From assembly GCA_907163345.1 (NCBI GenBank), contig CAJQUN010000469.1:62001-126000 (forward strand): 64,000 nt of DNA, in the 5' to 3' direction. Of the stretch, positions 11,263-21,639 are shown piece by piece. Under the pieces are notes generated by a model that saw only the letters and a list, made by a program, of their open reading frames with translations, searched no databases and was not told the origin of the DNA. This DNA comes from Haberlea rhodopensis. Lineage: Eukaryota > Streptophyta > Magnoliopsida > Lamiales > Gesneriaceae. Each line of letters opens with the position of its first letter. The first letter of the stretch is position 1. A program made the position numbers and the translations under genes.

Positions 11263-11814
11263 GAATAAGAATAATATATAAAATTATTATATTAATAACA
11301 TATTATAATAATTATATAATAATAATTATTATTATTACTACATAATAATATATATAATAATCATAATATCTATGTGCACACATATATATATTAATAATAT
11401 TAAATTATTATTTTTAATAATAATAGTAATATAATATATTATAATAATATCTATGTGCACACATATATATATATGAATAATATTAAATTATTATTTTTTA
11501 ATAATAATAGTAATATAATATATTATAATAATTATTATATAATAATAATAAAATAATAATAATAAGAATGAAATAAATAAAATAATACAATATAAAAATA
11601 AAGTTGTATTAAATAAGTTTTAATTTTTGGCGGGAATTTCAAATTTTGAGATAGTAAAAAAAGGTGGTAATGATATTTATGTCATTTTGTTGTAACTTGG
11701 GATTAGAATGAGATAAATATAGTAGGATACTTTTTAAAAAAAAAATGAAACAAACATGAGATATGATTAATAATCCGAAGATTACTAATCCTATCCCGCA
11801 CCCCAAACGGTGCC
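10360..11814. mobile_element. PIF/Harbinger (Tourist-like) element with TTA TSD
   Basis: Terminal inverted repeats are GGTACCGTTTG at the left and CAAACGGTGCC at the right, extended by related AT-rich sequence. The flanks are TTA at 10357-10359 and at 11815-11817. TTA duplication and a GG(N)ACCGTTTG-type end are the marks of Tourist/PIF-Harbinger elements. No transposase frame is present. Most of the interior is AT microsatellite, which makes this copy much longer than a usual MITE. Confidence 0.8.
10500..11600. repeat. Expanded AT microsatellite with higher-order repeats
   Basis: About 1.1 kb consists almost wholly of TA, TAA and ATA runs. Longer units recur, such as TAATTGTGTGTATGTATATA (three times between 10590 and 10850), a GCGTGTGTATATAT unit (11015 and 11215) and an ATCTATGTGCACACATATAT unit (11370 and 11450). 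These show local duplication of compound units as well as slippage. Confidence 0.95.
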
Positions 11815-12430
11815 TTAATATATTGTTTCAATCCAAATATATCGTACAACAACTCAACCACCACGTTATAACGTTGGGTCAACATAAACCATTGTTGTTC
11901 ACCATGATATGCACCAGTGTTATACCGTGTATATGTTACAAAGATGAATCAATTTATGGTTGCGTAAGGGAGAATTTTGCATGAGGGAGAACTTATCACT
12001 AATTATGCAAAAAGAATTTGGTAAATTTAATTTCATGGAAAACATAAATCCAATCGGATAAGCCTATTAGTAAATCCATGGATTGAAATGTTCTTGCAGT
12101 GTGATAGATCATGAGGCAACCGGTACTCGTAAACAACAAATATGTTAACAAATAACTTAAAATCTATTTTTATCTGGTTCAACAACAAAGTTATATCAAA
12201 CCCCCAAAATTTAGCACTACAAAATTATCTATCACACATAAAATAAATTATACTATATTGCCACAATAAATGGTCGTAAGAACCAATCATTTACAGAGTA
12301 CATCAGTGGTTTTCACAACAAATCGTCTACAATACTCTGCTAAATCCAAGAAACTACGAATGAAAAATCGAATACATATTAATAAACTGAGTCTTATTAA
12401 AATCGGTTGCCTCCGTAAGACGAAAGATAT

Positions 12431-12643
12431 TATTAATAGTTAACACTGATAAAATCAAGTTATGGTCATTTTAATGCAAGATTACTGAATTTATTGTTGT
12501 TTTAAATAAGTATTTATTAATGTATATTAGAAGGCAAACCCGATAATTGAACATATCCTTAATAACAACTACTAAAAACGAAAATACGATGCACGTAGCT
12601 TCCGCTATACGTGAGGATGCATGACACCGACTTAAACTCATGA
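12431..12643. other. Non-coding spacer
   Basis: No coding frame or element end is seen between the end of the duplicated block and the hAT element at 12652. Confidence 0.5.
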
Positions 12644-12651
12644 CCTCCATG

Positions 12652-13100
12652 TAGGGGGTGCTTAATGGACCGGGTTCAATCTGGATCCGCCCAAAACTGG
12701 ACCGATCCGAAACCGGTAAGATATCGATCCAAATCTGTTCTACCGTTTCGAAATCGGTATCTTACCGGTTTCGGACTAAGCGGATCCGATTCTGGTTGAA
12801 CCGAAACCGGATCCGTTAATTTAAAAAAAATTACTTTTTTTTTTAAATTTAGATAAATATATTTGAGGTTAGTTTACAAACATAAAGGTATATTAGCTTA
12901 ATTGGTTAGAGTTTTGGAGTAGAAGACGATGGTCGCGTGTTCGAATCCTCCAAGCAACAATTTTCATTGTTTTTTTGAAAAAAAAAATTCAAAAAACCCG
13001 GTTCCGTCAGGGTTGGAACCGTACCGATTCCGAAATTAGGGGATCCGGAATCGGCGGTTCAGGATTGGATGGGTCCGGGTTGCCCCATTAAGCACCCCAA
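12652..13100. mobile_element. hAT-like non-autonomous element rich in CCGGTTCCGG motifs
   Basis: The ends are inverted: TAGGGGGTGCTTAATGG at the left and CCATTAAGCACCCCAA at the right. The flanking octamers CCTCCATG (12644-12651) and CCTTCACG (13101-13108) agree at 6 of 8 positions, consistent with a hAT TSD. The subterminal regions are full of GATCCG, ACCGG and TTCCGG words in both orientations, and the middle is AT-rich. A related element lies at 46066-46352. No transposase is encoded. Confidence 0.7.
12885..12960 (+). repeat. tRNA-like segment with A and B boxes inside the hAT element
   Basis: TTAGCTTAATTGGTTAGAG at about 12893-12911 fits the tRNA A box, and GTGTTCGAATCC at about 12937-12948 fits the B box, with tRNA-like spacing. 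The acceptor arms do not pair, so it is not a working tRNA gene. It is probably a SINE head or a tRNA pseudogene captured inside the transposon. Confidence 0.6.
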
Positions 13101-13269
13101 CCTTCACGTCACACAACACAATTTTACCGATGCGCCAAAAGTATTTTTTTTAATAACCACTACTACCAAGTATAAATTGATATCTTTTTTAGTTATTTAT
13201 GCATGGAGATTAACTTTTTATTTCTTTTTTCTAAACACAATATTATCGTAAATATTAATGAGATGTAAT

Positions 13270-13507
13270 CAGGGGCGGAGCCAGGAATTGTAGCAAGGGA
13301 GGGCAAAACAAATTTTTTATATAAATTTATGACAATTTTTTTTAAGAGGTCAATAAATAAATTAAGGGAGGGCAAACTACATTTTTTGGGGGTAAAATGT
13401 AATTTTTAGGGGTAAAGATGCAAATTTTTTTAAAATATATATATTTTTTGAGGTAAAAAAAATTTTTTTTTTGGGCAAGGGGGGGGCTAGGAGTGGCTCC
13501 GCCATTG
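13270..13507. mobile_element. hAT-type MITE with perfect 8-bp TSD GATGTAAT
   Basis: The element begins CAGGGGCGGAGCC and ends GGCTCCGCCATTG, a 13-bp inverted repeat with two mismatches. The flanks GATGTAAT at 13262-13269 and 13508-13515 are identical. Length is 238 bp with an AT-rich, non-coding interior. An 8-bp TSD with CAGGG ends places it in the hAT superfamily. Confidence 0.9.
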
Positions 13508-13515
13508 GATGTAAT

Positions 13516-13829
13516 TCATGCTCGATAAACATTTATTTTATAATAAAAATTATTATACTAACTATTTAAATTATAAAACTATTTCAAAGCTAACACTTGG
13601 CTTATAGGTAAAATTTATAAGATAATGTATATACGAAAATTCTTACGCACTATATAAACTTAATATATAGTACATCTATGATAAATCTAAAATGACTCAA
13701 TTATTATTTATTTCTTATTTAAATTGATATCATATTGAATATCAACTAAAACTTTTCTTACATATTAAAAACTCAATAGGTATTCACAAATTTAGAAAGG
13801 AGGAGGAGTTACTTGCCAAAACCAAAAAT
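13516..13829. other. AT-rich intergenic sequence upstream of host gene 1
   Basis: No gene, repeat or element boundary is visible in this AT-rich stretch. Confidence 0.5.
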
Positions 13830-13875
13830 AAATAACATGTTGGTGATTGGGGAGTGGGGACAGATATTCAAACAC

Positions 13876-13881
13876 CACGTG
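13876..13881 (+). promoter_or_regulatory. G-box CACGTG upstream of the membrane-protein gene
   Basis: A CACGTG hexamer (context CCACGTGTAC) lies 104 bp before the start codon of the gene at 13985. G-box/ABRE-type sites are bound by bZIP and bHLH factors in plants. That it controls this gene is an inference from position only. Confidence 0.4.
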
Positions 13882-13984
13882 TACGGGGTTCATCTTTCAG
13901 ATATCACCAAATCAAAGTTCAACCTAAATGCAATCAATCTTCTACTGGTTAGCCTTGACTTCCACGCAGTGAGTGTGAGATAAA

Positions 13985-16900
13985 ATGACGGAGCTCGATG
14001 ATGCTAATGGAATCCTGATAGGTGATGAAGATGCACGAGATTTGACCCTCTACACAATATTCAACCGTTTATTTGCTGCGATCTTCTTCCCCGATTCGGA
14101 TTCAGGTTACGCTTCTGTTCCGCTGCTGCAGAGAATCAAATCCTCGCTCTCCGATAATATTCCTCTGCTTCGCGACGGGTCGAGGAACACTGCTCGCCAT
14201 ATTCTCGTCTGGACTCGCTGCGGCAGCCCCCTCCGTTCACTTTTCGTACTTTCCGTGAGTATATTTTTCCTAAGCATTTTGTCTACTGCTTTCTGGATTT
14301 GTGTACAAAATTAATGATCCTGCCTTGCTACTGTTATCGTTTAACTTGCTCAATTAACTGATTATCTTGCAATTTTCTAGTAATAAGCTAGCGAGTCTCA
14401 TGATTTTCCTTCTTCAAATAACAATGGGTTCGTTGCATTTTACTCCCTCAGACCCATGACTGGCGCTCCTTTAACAATCGCTTCATCAATTGTATCAGAT
14501 TGCTGCTCCAATTACTGCACCACCTTCTACTCTGTTTTGTAGTTATTGTTCAGTTTTACTGTATATTATAAACGTAATCACTTAGACAACCCAAAACCAT
14601 GCAGCCTATGGCTTTAATATTTAAATGCCATAATAAGATTAGCCTGTCTGAGCTTATGAGTATTGCTTATCTATTTTTGCTTCATGTGGTAATTTTCTAT
14701 CATCGCTCCATCCAACAAGTAAGCCTATGATAAGCTTTATTTGGGGTACTGGAGCTGGTGCTATTATGTTAGACTTCAATCGTGTGAAAGTCTTTATCAT
14801 GACTTTTTTTTTACTATCTTAGAGGAAAAGGCTCAATCCCCCTCAAAGTACCCGATTCAGCTATATACATAAATGTTAGAAAAAATTTCATTCCGGAATA
14901 TTGAATTGCTGCAGGTTGGGACAACTGCTCTTCTGTCCTTGACAGGATTCTCGGTCTTTCTTCTTTTCTTTGTTGCAGCAACCTTCAATGCTGTTGTCAT
15001 TTCTCTTCTTATGTCTTTAGCGGCAGCCGGAGGATTCTTGGCTATGTTCTTTACCTGCATTGCTGCCATTTATGTTGGGGCATTAGCGGTGGCTGTATTT
15101 GTCATTTCTGCAACTACAGTTACTGCGGTTATTGCTGTTTTTATTACTACAGGTACTGGTACAATTCTGTTTCTGTTATCTTTAATATTACTTTGAATAA
15201 AAAGTCTTGTATACATTTTTGATGCATCGATCGGCTACTTTCTTTGGCCTTTGCTAGACGTGTTCACATTATTTTCATCATGTCTCAAGAAATAAAATGA
15301 AGAAAACTAGTCGGTCCTATCTTGAATACCGTGAGCACATATAGCTAGTATTAAGCATTTTGGAAAGTGAGATTGGAAATTTTGCAAATGGCTGATTCAT
15401 ATGATATTAGCTATTGATCCCCTTGCACTCCTAGGGAGAGAATGATAGAAAATATCACAATAAATTGAAATTGGGTAAGTTAGCACTTAATATTTGCATA
15501 TTTACATTTTTATGACAGAGCTGTATTAGCGATGTTATGCTCTGCTTTCAGAAAAAAACTATAGATTGCTCTTTACACCTTGGACCATCCTTGTTCACTT
15601 TCTCAGTGTACATTTATTAAATCAAGGATTTTTATTAATGTATTTTTCGTTTCTTTTCCTTCCTTCACTTAATATAAATGTTAAATTTTTTTGTCATTAT
15701 GGCGTGTCTACTTTCTTTGGCCTTCGCTACACGTGTTTCACATCCCTTTTGTCATGTCTTAAGAAATAGAATGAAGCAAACTTGAGAGGATTTGTAGGTT
15801 CTGTCTTGAATACTGCGAGGGCACCTATATTTAGCATTCTGGAAAGTGAGAATGTAAATTTTGCAAATGGCTGATTTATATGGTATTAGCTATTGATCCT
15901 CCTCACTCCTGGGTAGATTTTGGTAGGAAAAATCACATAACTTTGAAATACGTTAAGTTACCCCCCTTTCTGCCTGTCATCGTGGCATCAATCGTATGTT
16001 ACTTTCTGGCAGCCAACTTAGAACCCCTTAATCAGTTCAATGATTCATATTCCGTGTGATAGGCGCACAATACACATGCGTATACTGACCGCTCTAGCTT
16101 TTGCATAAACCACAAGAAGAGGAAACGGGTGGACTGGTCTTGGGGGTGGGGACAGCTGGTTGTGTTTACTTGTGAAAATAAGTATTTTGTACATTTCATC
16201 ACCAGGTTTTAGGTCCTTCACGTACATTCTTTATTCCAGGCGATAAATGTATTGCTTTTAGGGGTGAAAATTTTGGAAGGATAACTTAACTTTTCATGTT
16301 GGTTCGGGATGAAAGGGTATCCTTACAGTAACCATACCAAATATGAGAAAATTTAGAACCATTGTCTACGATTCTTTATGACAGTCGAATGAAGATAATG
16401 AGGAATCAAGTATATTCAGATTATGATATATGAGAAACTCAATTACATGACCATCGCATATTGCAAATTTGTTTTTTAACTGGTAATTCGAGTAAGTTCT
16501 TGTATTTATATATTTATTCATTTATTTCTGAAATGTTGGACACCGCATTGGTGGTTCACCAAATTAGCTTCATAATCCAAGGGAGAAAACAAAAATTTGG
16601 ATGACAAAGTAAGGACAATTGATCAAGACAGTATGCTGTCTGATTGTAGGAGGAGGAGATGTTGAGATTTATGTACTCGAGTCCTCTTGCATTCTAGAGC
16701 ATACAACACATCTTAGATCATTGTAGAGCATACAATCAGGTTTATTAAATCATAGGATTACACAGAACATAATAGATCTTACATTATGCAACACTTGGCT
16801 TAATACCGTTGGGATCAAAATGAAGATGTTAAGCATCCCTTGCCTTTAATCTAAATGAGTCTGTATTTTGAATTTCTTTTTTCCCAAAATTCTACCATGC

Positions 16901-17085
16901 ATCGTTTCATACTCATAGTTATTCTATAAACAGGTTGGATCACATTTTTTTGGACCTTGTGGCTGGCAGCTAAGAAATGCCTCGGTCTGGGAAAACGTTT
17001 ATTCTGCATTACCGGTTCTGCAGTTTCGTCATACTCTAATACTTGGTATGCCCCGAACCAAAATGCATCCAAAAAAGCAGATTGA
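13985..17085 (+). CDS. Three-exon gene for a small multi-pass membrane protein (promethin/LDIP-like architecture)
   Basis: Exons are 13985-14254, 14915-15152 and 16934-17085. All introns are GT-AG (GTGAGT...GCAG and GTACTG...ACAG) and the phases fit, giving 660 bp and 219 residues ending ...NASKKAD. Residues 1-90 are soluble, with a possible amphipathic stretch at about 19-37 (DLTLYTIFNRLFAAIFF). Residues 91-181 are almost continuously hydrophobic, enough for three or four membrane segments. Residues 182-219 form a polar tail. Two charged or aromatic patches (FFWTLWLAAKK) close the membrane block. This layout resembles promethin and the plant lipid-droplet protein LDIP, but I assign that by architecture only. 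Another small endomembrane protein family is possible. The second intron is 1.8 kb and contains an internal duplication. The start is the first ATG of the only long open exon frame. Confidence 0.8.
15224..15905 (+). repeat. Intronic direct duplication (two copies, about 480 bp apart)
   Basis: Within intron 2, a segment of about 200 bp occurs twice, near 15224-15427 and 15699-15905. Shared words include CTACTTTCTTTGGCC, TTTTGCAAATGGCTGATT and TATTAGCTATTGATCC. The copies differ at roughly one base in eight to ten by eye, so the duplication is old. No coding sense is apparent. Confidence 0.8.
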
Positions 17086-18464
17086 TGATCTCTTAGCGTA
17101 TAATCGTGTGGATATGGACGTGTATGCAGTATGTATAATTTATCTCCCTATTGAAGTGTTCATGCTCGTGTGCCAAATAATACTGCTGGTGAAATTAGCT
17201 TTGTGGAGTTTAGCGCTTGGATATAAGTTGTACTTGTTACATGTTCTCTCCTAACTCTTGTCCTTGTGGATTTGTGAAAAAATATAAGATAAATATAAAC
17301 CAGCCTCTTAGGCATGGTTGGATTTACATAAATTTACACGACGAAATTGTGATTAGTCTACTGATGTAGGTATGAAATATGATGCCAAATTTCTTTCCAT
17401 TTACCAACTACATATACACAAACTCCAGCTATGTGTGTTTTCCGGGAAGTGGTCATATCGTTTTGGGCATAATGTACATATATGCAAAACAGTCAAAACA
17501 TCCGTATTTGTTTTCAATTAAATTATTTTCCTATAGCAAATGAAATGGTTCTAGAATTGCCATTCTACTATCATTTTTTTAATTTTTTTGCATCTTTATA
17601 TTCAATCAACACATAAAAAGAGCAAACATCGATGCACGAAACTCCCATTATGTATGGGGTTTGGGAAGAGGTTGAACCACTTTGTGTTCAATCAATACAT
17701 CGGTTTATTATATGTTTTTAACTTTCTAGGGTTGAATTTCTCGCATCATCGGTGAAGCCCGTGATTGACAATCAAAGGCCCAATTTGGAAATTCAATTAT
17801 ATTTTAACAGCTACGAACATAATGGTAGTACTTGGAAGATAATGACGGTCAACAATGAGGTCATTATCTGAGACAATAAATGGAAATAAAATATGAATTA
17901 ATATCCCACGAATTTTCACTTGTACAAATATTCGTATGGACCTTCACTTGAGGTAACAGAAAATCTTTACAATATGAGATATCATACTTCCAGTTAAGAT
18001 AGCTCATTTATTGTTTTCAAGCCCTTTCACCATAGCAATATGGGACCGAGTTCGAGGATGGTTTAGTATTCGATTTGTTTTGACAGACCACTCAGATCCC
18101 ATGAAATAGTTCAAGAAAACATACCGTCATACATCTCGATTTATGAAGTTCGGTTTTTGGCTTTCTGTGCTATAGTACAAAATTTATGGGCGTGTATCTT
18201 AGGAAAGTAGCAAGCAAAAACAACAAATGACTTTGTATTAGAAATGTCGAGGCGAGATTTATAATCTCTGTCCTTAAGACAATATTGCCTCGCTACGGTG
18301 CTAACGGTTTACTTTGACAATTTGTCTCCCAAGATACAACGACTATGATTTGTGATAGGAGCACTCCAAATCACAAATCCTGTAAACCACAAAGGTTTAA
18401 AAAGCGCTCAATATTCAACAAGGATGAAGATCCACAAAATTACTCAAATTTTGATCTTCTATAT
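17086..18464. other. Intergenic region after host gene 1
   Basis: It holds the presumed 3' untranslated end of the membrane-protein gene and then AT-rich sequence. I see no further gene, and no element boundary before the Retand LTR at 18465. Confidence 0.5.
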
Positions 18465-19107
18465 TGATGTGATTCGAGATTTTGACTATAAGGTAAAATA
18501 ACGTGTTAATGCAAAATAACGATAAGCACACCAAGATTTTTTACGTGGAAAACCCTCAAATTGAGAGAAAAACCACGGGACCTAGTCCAGTATAAAACTT
18601 CACTATAAATATTGATGATTTACAAGATTTTCTAGACACAAAAAATAATCGCTCAATGACTTACACGAATATTTTTAAAGAAGTAACAAAAAAGGACCGA
18701 ACAGACATAAGTTTGCTCTCTTCGGAGTCTTTTTGCCCAGAAAAATCCAGCCCTTGCTATGAGGTTATCTAAGGGTATTTATAGGGCTGTCCTCAGTAAC
18801 TAACTCGCGGAAAACCAGCAACATGATGTCCTTTGATCGTGGCTTGATGGGAGCCAAGCGTGTCCGAGAAATCCGCCCCATTAATGCACGTTCAATCCCA
18901 GCCGGTTAATTAGTTTTAATTATGACCGGGTCTTCCGCTACACTTTGACCAAAATCCCGAAGAGGGTAAAGGATGCTCGATAATATGCTGATTAGTATCC
19001 TGTGCTCGGTAACCATCTCTTCGGTCTAACTTCTGCTCGGCGTTTTTAGAGTTTGTATCTTCATAAATGGATTTTACCCGAGAAAATCAATATGTCATAC
19101 GACATCA
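18465..19107 (-). repeat. 3' LTR of the Retand element
   Basis: On the plus strand it begins TGATGTGATTCGAG and ends ATACGACATCA. It is nearly identical to 29154-29795. Differences seen include one T more or less in a T run, a 2-bp difference near AACTAACTCGCGG, and a CCGA versus CATA change near the end. Confidence 0.95.
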
Positions 19108-19123
19108 CCTCACCCCCCCTAAA
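19108..19123 (-). other. Polypurine tract of the Retand element
   Basis: The complement of CCTCACCCCCCCTAAAG lies directly inside the 3' LTR. On the minus strand it reads as a G-rich purine run (AGGGGGGGTGAGG type), the expected primer site for plus-strand DNA synthesis. Its position fixes the orientation of the element. Confidence 0.8.
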
Positions 19124-19445
19124 GTAAAGCAAGATGAAAGTAGTGAAATCTTGGTTTATTGTCTTCGGGTAAAATCCTGACATGTTTGGGGTATTTTGAC
19201 CGCCTAATTTTCCCGCCTAAAAATTTCAAAAATCTTGCGACGTTTTGTTTCCCGAGGCACATCTATAACCGTTCATGGGATTTATTTTGAACGGTTTCGA
19301 TTTAACGACTGTTCAAGTGGCCCCCCACTATACATACTCGCTCACTTCGCTGATTTAACTTACTTTACTGCAATTTGCTTCCGAGCTAGCATTAGACGTC
19401 CGACCAACTTTTCCTTCCTACTTATTTTCTTTCCATTCATCGAGT

Positions 19446-21535
19446 ATGTCTTCTTCTGACGATTATTCGAAAACTATAGACATGTTCGAGGAGGAGGGTA
19501 TCCTGAGTCCCTCTCCTCGACATTCTTCTTCCTCTGATAGTGAGGAGACTTCCAGCTCGTCGTCAGCCCACGATGCTCGTAGAGAAGAGCTTCAGGCTGC
19601 GACAGAGCAGGACCTGATAAAAGCCCGCGTTCCCTGGTTTGAGATATTTGAATCAGGGATTAAATCACAACGGCACCTATCCAGTATCCAAACTAAATGG
19701 GGGATTTCTGAGGGGACATCTATTATTGTTCCCCCTCCCAGATCTCGCCCCCACCTGCCTCCTGAGGAAAATATAGACCAACTCCGAGGGGGACTTCGTT
19801 TTCCTATCCCTCCTTTTTTTGTAGATGTTGCCTCCTATTTTGCCATCTCTCTAAGTCAGTTATTCCCCAACAGTTATCGATTGTTGGCGGGTTTCTACAT
19901 AGTCTTATCCTTTTTTGGCTTTTCTCCGACTCCCGAACTCTTTCATTGTTTCTTTCAATTAAATCGAAAGGAGATCGGGCTTTTTTACTTTTCTTCTCGA
20001 ACAGGGATGGGTTTTCTGAAAAATTACCCATCTTCCATAAAAAAGTGGAAAAGATTTTTCTTCTTTGCTCGCCCACTCCAACCCTGGGATTGTCCCATGG
20101 AGTGGAAAGAAAACTTACCGAAGGGCAAGTCGATCAAGGGGCTACTTGAGGGAGAAACATATCTATCGGTTCGTCGTAAGCTTGGCGATCAGTGTTTTAA
20201 CCTTGGGGAGCTGATTGACGACGGACTGCTGTATTTGTTCCAGCTTAGTCCTAAGGGTGTTTCCCTAAAAATGCCCCTCGGTGAGTATTTACCGAGCATC
20301 TTGCTTTGTTTGCTTACTTTGTTTTAACATGCTTGAATAATTGCTATGATGTTTCTTTCTTGCAGAAACCAAGATGCTGAAAGCCAAGATTGCTGCTAGC
20401 CTGAAGAAAATTACCGTACCAGAGAAGGCTACTAAACCGACCACTGGAACAAATCCTCCCCCATCTGTTACACCTGCTCCCCCCGAAGAGGTGATTGAAG
20501 TACCTGAGGCGGAAGCCTTGATTCCTCGATCATTGAAGAGGGCGGCCCCCGAGGGCCAAGGTTCTTCCTCTAAACTTCCTCCTACCAAGAAAACTCCTTC
20601 TCCTCGAATCTCCCTTACCCACCGAGCTAGTCCACCTCTTCAAACTCGAGCTGTTTCTCAACCTGCTCCTGGTGGTTCTAGCTCTTCTCGGCCAACCTCC
20701 CGATATCATATACCCGATTGGATTTATCCCCCCAACGTTCCCATTCTGAGAAAACCGAACCCCAAAATTTCTCACTCTATTATTTGCAATTGGGCCAATT
20801 CTCCCGACCGTAAATACCTCGGAGGATTGGCCTTCAGCAAATTGATAAATGATTTTTCCACTTCCCTCACTCAGGTAACTTATATCCATTTGCATCTGAT
20901 AAACTTTTTGTCTTCGGTATATTAACTTCATTTATTATCTTGCAGACCAATCTAATGGCCGGCGAGATTATGACTCGCTTCCAATCTGTGAGATCCTCGG
21001 ATGGGGAGAATCAGAAACATCTCAAACAGCTAGAAGGTATCGGCGAGGAGATGAAGAAATCCATAAAGCTACTGGAGGAACGATACTCTGCTGCCGTTGC
21101 TACTCGGGATAAGACAGTGGAAGCTCTCGAGGAAGCGCACAAGAAATTAGCCGACCTTGAGGAAGCTAACACCACTTTATCCGGGCAGTTCAGGTCTGTG
21201 ACTGAAGAGAATAAATCCCTCTTAGAGCAACTTTCACAGGAGAAGTCATTGCGGGCTGAAGAGAACAAATCCCTTTCTGAACAGCTTGACCAGGAGAAAC
21301 TATCTCGGGCTGCTCAGATCGAAGATCCTGGCTCATCAAGAAAGAAGAGTTTATGAAGTCTGAGGAGTATGGTGATATTTTGGGCGAACGCGCTGCCAAG
21401 TTCCTTAACTATGGCTTTGAAGCGTCTGTTCGTCAATTTAAAACCGCTGGCTATCCTCCTGAAGGAACTTCAACAGACTTTATAAATGTTGATGAGGCCC
21501 TGAATACCGTTCCCGATGAGTTCCTCCAGCTGTAG
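19446..21535 (+). pseudogene. Antisense additional gene of the Retand element (PF04195-type gypsy transposon protein)
   Basis: Three exons are supported: 19446-20280, 20366-20874 and 20946-21535. Introns of 85 and 71 bp are GT-AG and the phases match. Residues 1-80 are acidic and serine-rich. A conserved block around 110-270 (RFPIPPFFVDVASYFAISLS, FFQLNRKEIGLFYFS, WKRFFFFARP) matches the domain of putative gypsy-type transposon proteins. Then comes a proline-rich basic linker (exon 2) and a coiled coil of KSLLEQLSQEKSLRAEE repeats (exon 3). A frameshift near 21320 moves the true tail (WLIKKEEFMKSEEYGDIL to DEFLQL) out of frame, so this copy is probably broken. It is encoded opposite to gag-pol, between pol and the 3' LTR, as known for Retand elements. 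Function is unknown. Confidence 0.85.
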
Positions 21536-21639
21536 ATTTAGGGACGTACCCCTTTTGTTTTAACTTTTTTTTTTTAAAATTGTAATCTTTTGGGAATGAT
21601 ATTATGACTCTCCTTGTCTTCTTACAATCTTGTGCAAGA

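Larger units (their letters stand above)
9475..12430. repeat. Duplicated block, copy 1 (homologous to 46008-47150)
   Basis: From TTGTTATACCTGCATGGA onward this region can be aligned with 46008-47150: the segments around 9475-9570, 9795-9900, 11870-12130 and 12365-12425 match colinear segments of the other copy. The copies differ by independent insertions: this one gained the hAT MITE at 9581 and the PIF/Harbinger element at 10360, and the other gained the elements at 46066 and 46888. No coding frame is shared. It may be a segmental duplication or an unclassified transposon. Confidence 0.75.

Noticed and set aside
12885..12960. Functional tRNA gene
   Set aside because: A and B boxes are present, but the acceptor and anticodon stems do not pair, and it lies inside a transposon.
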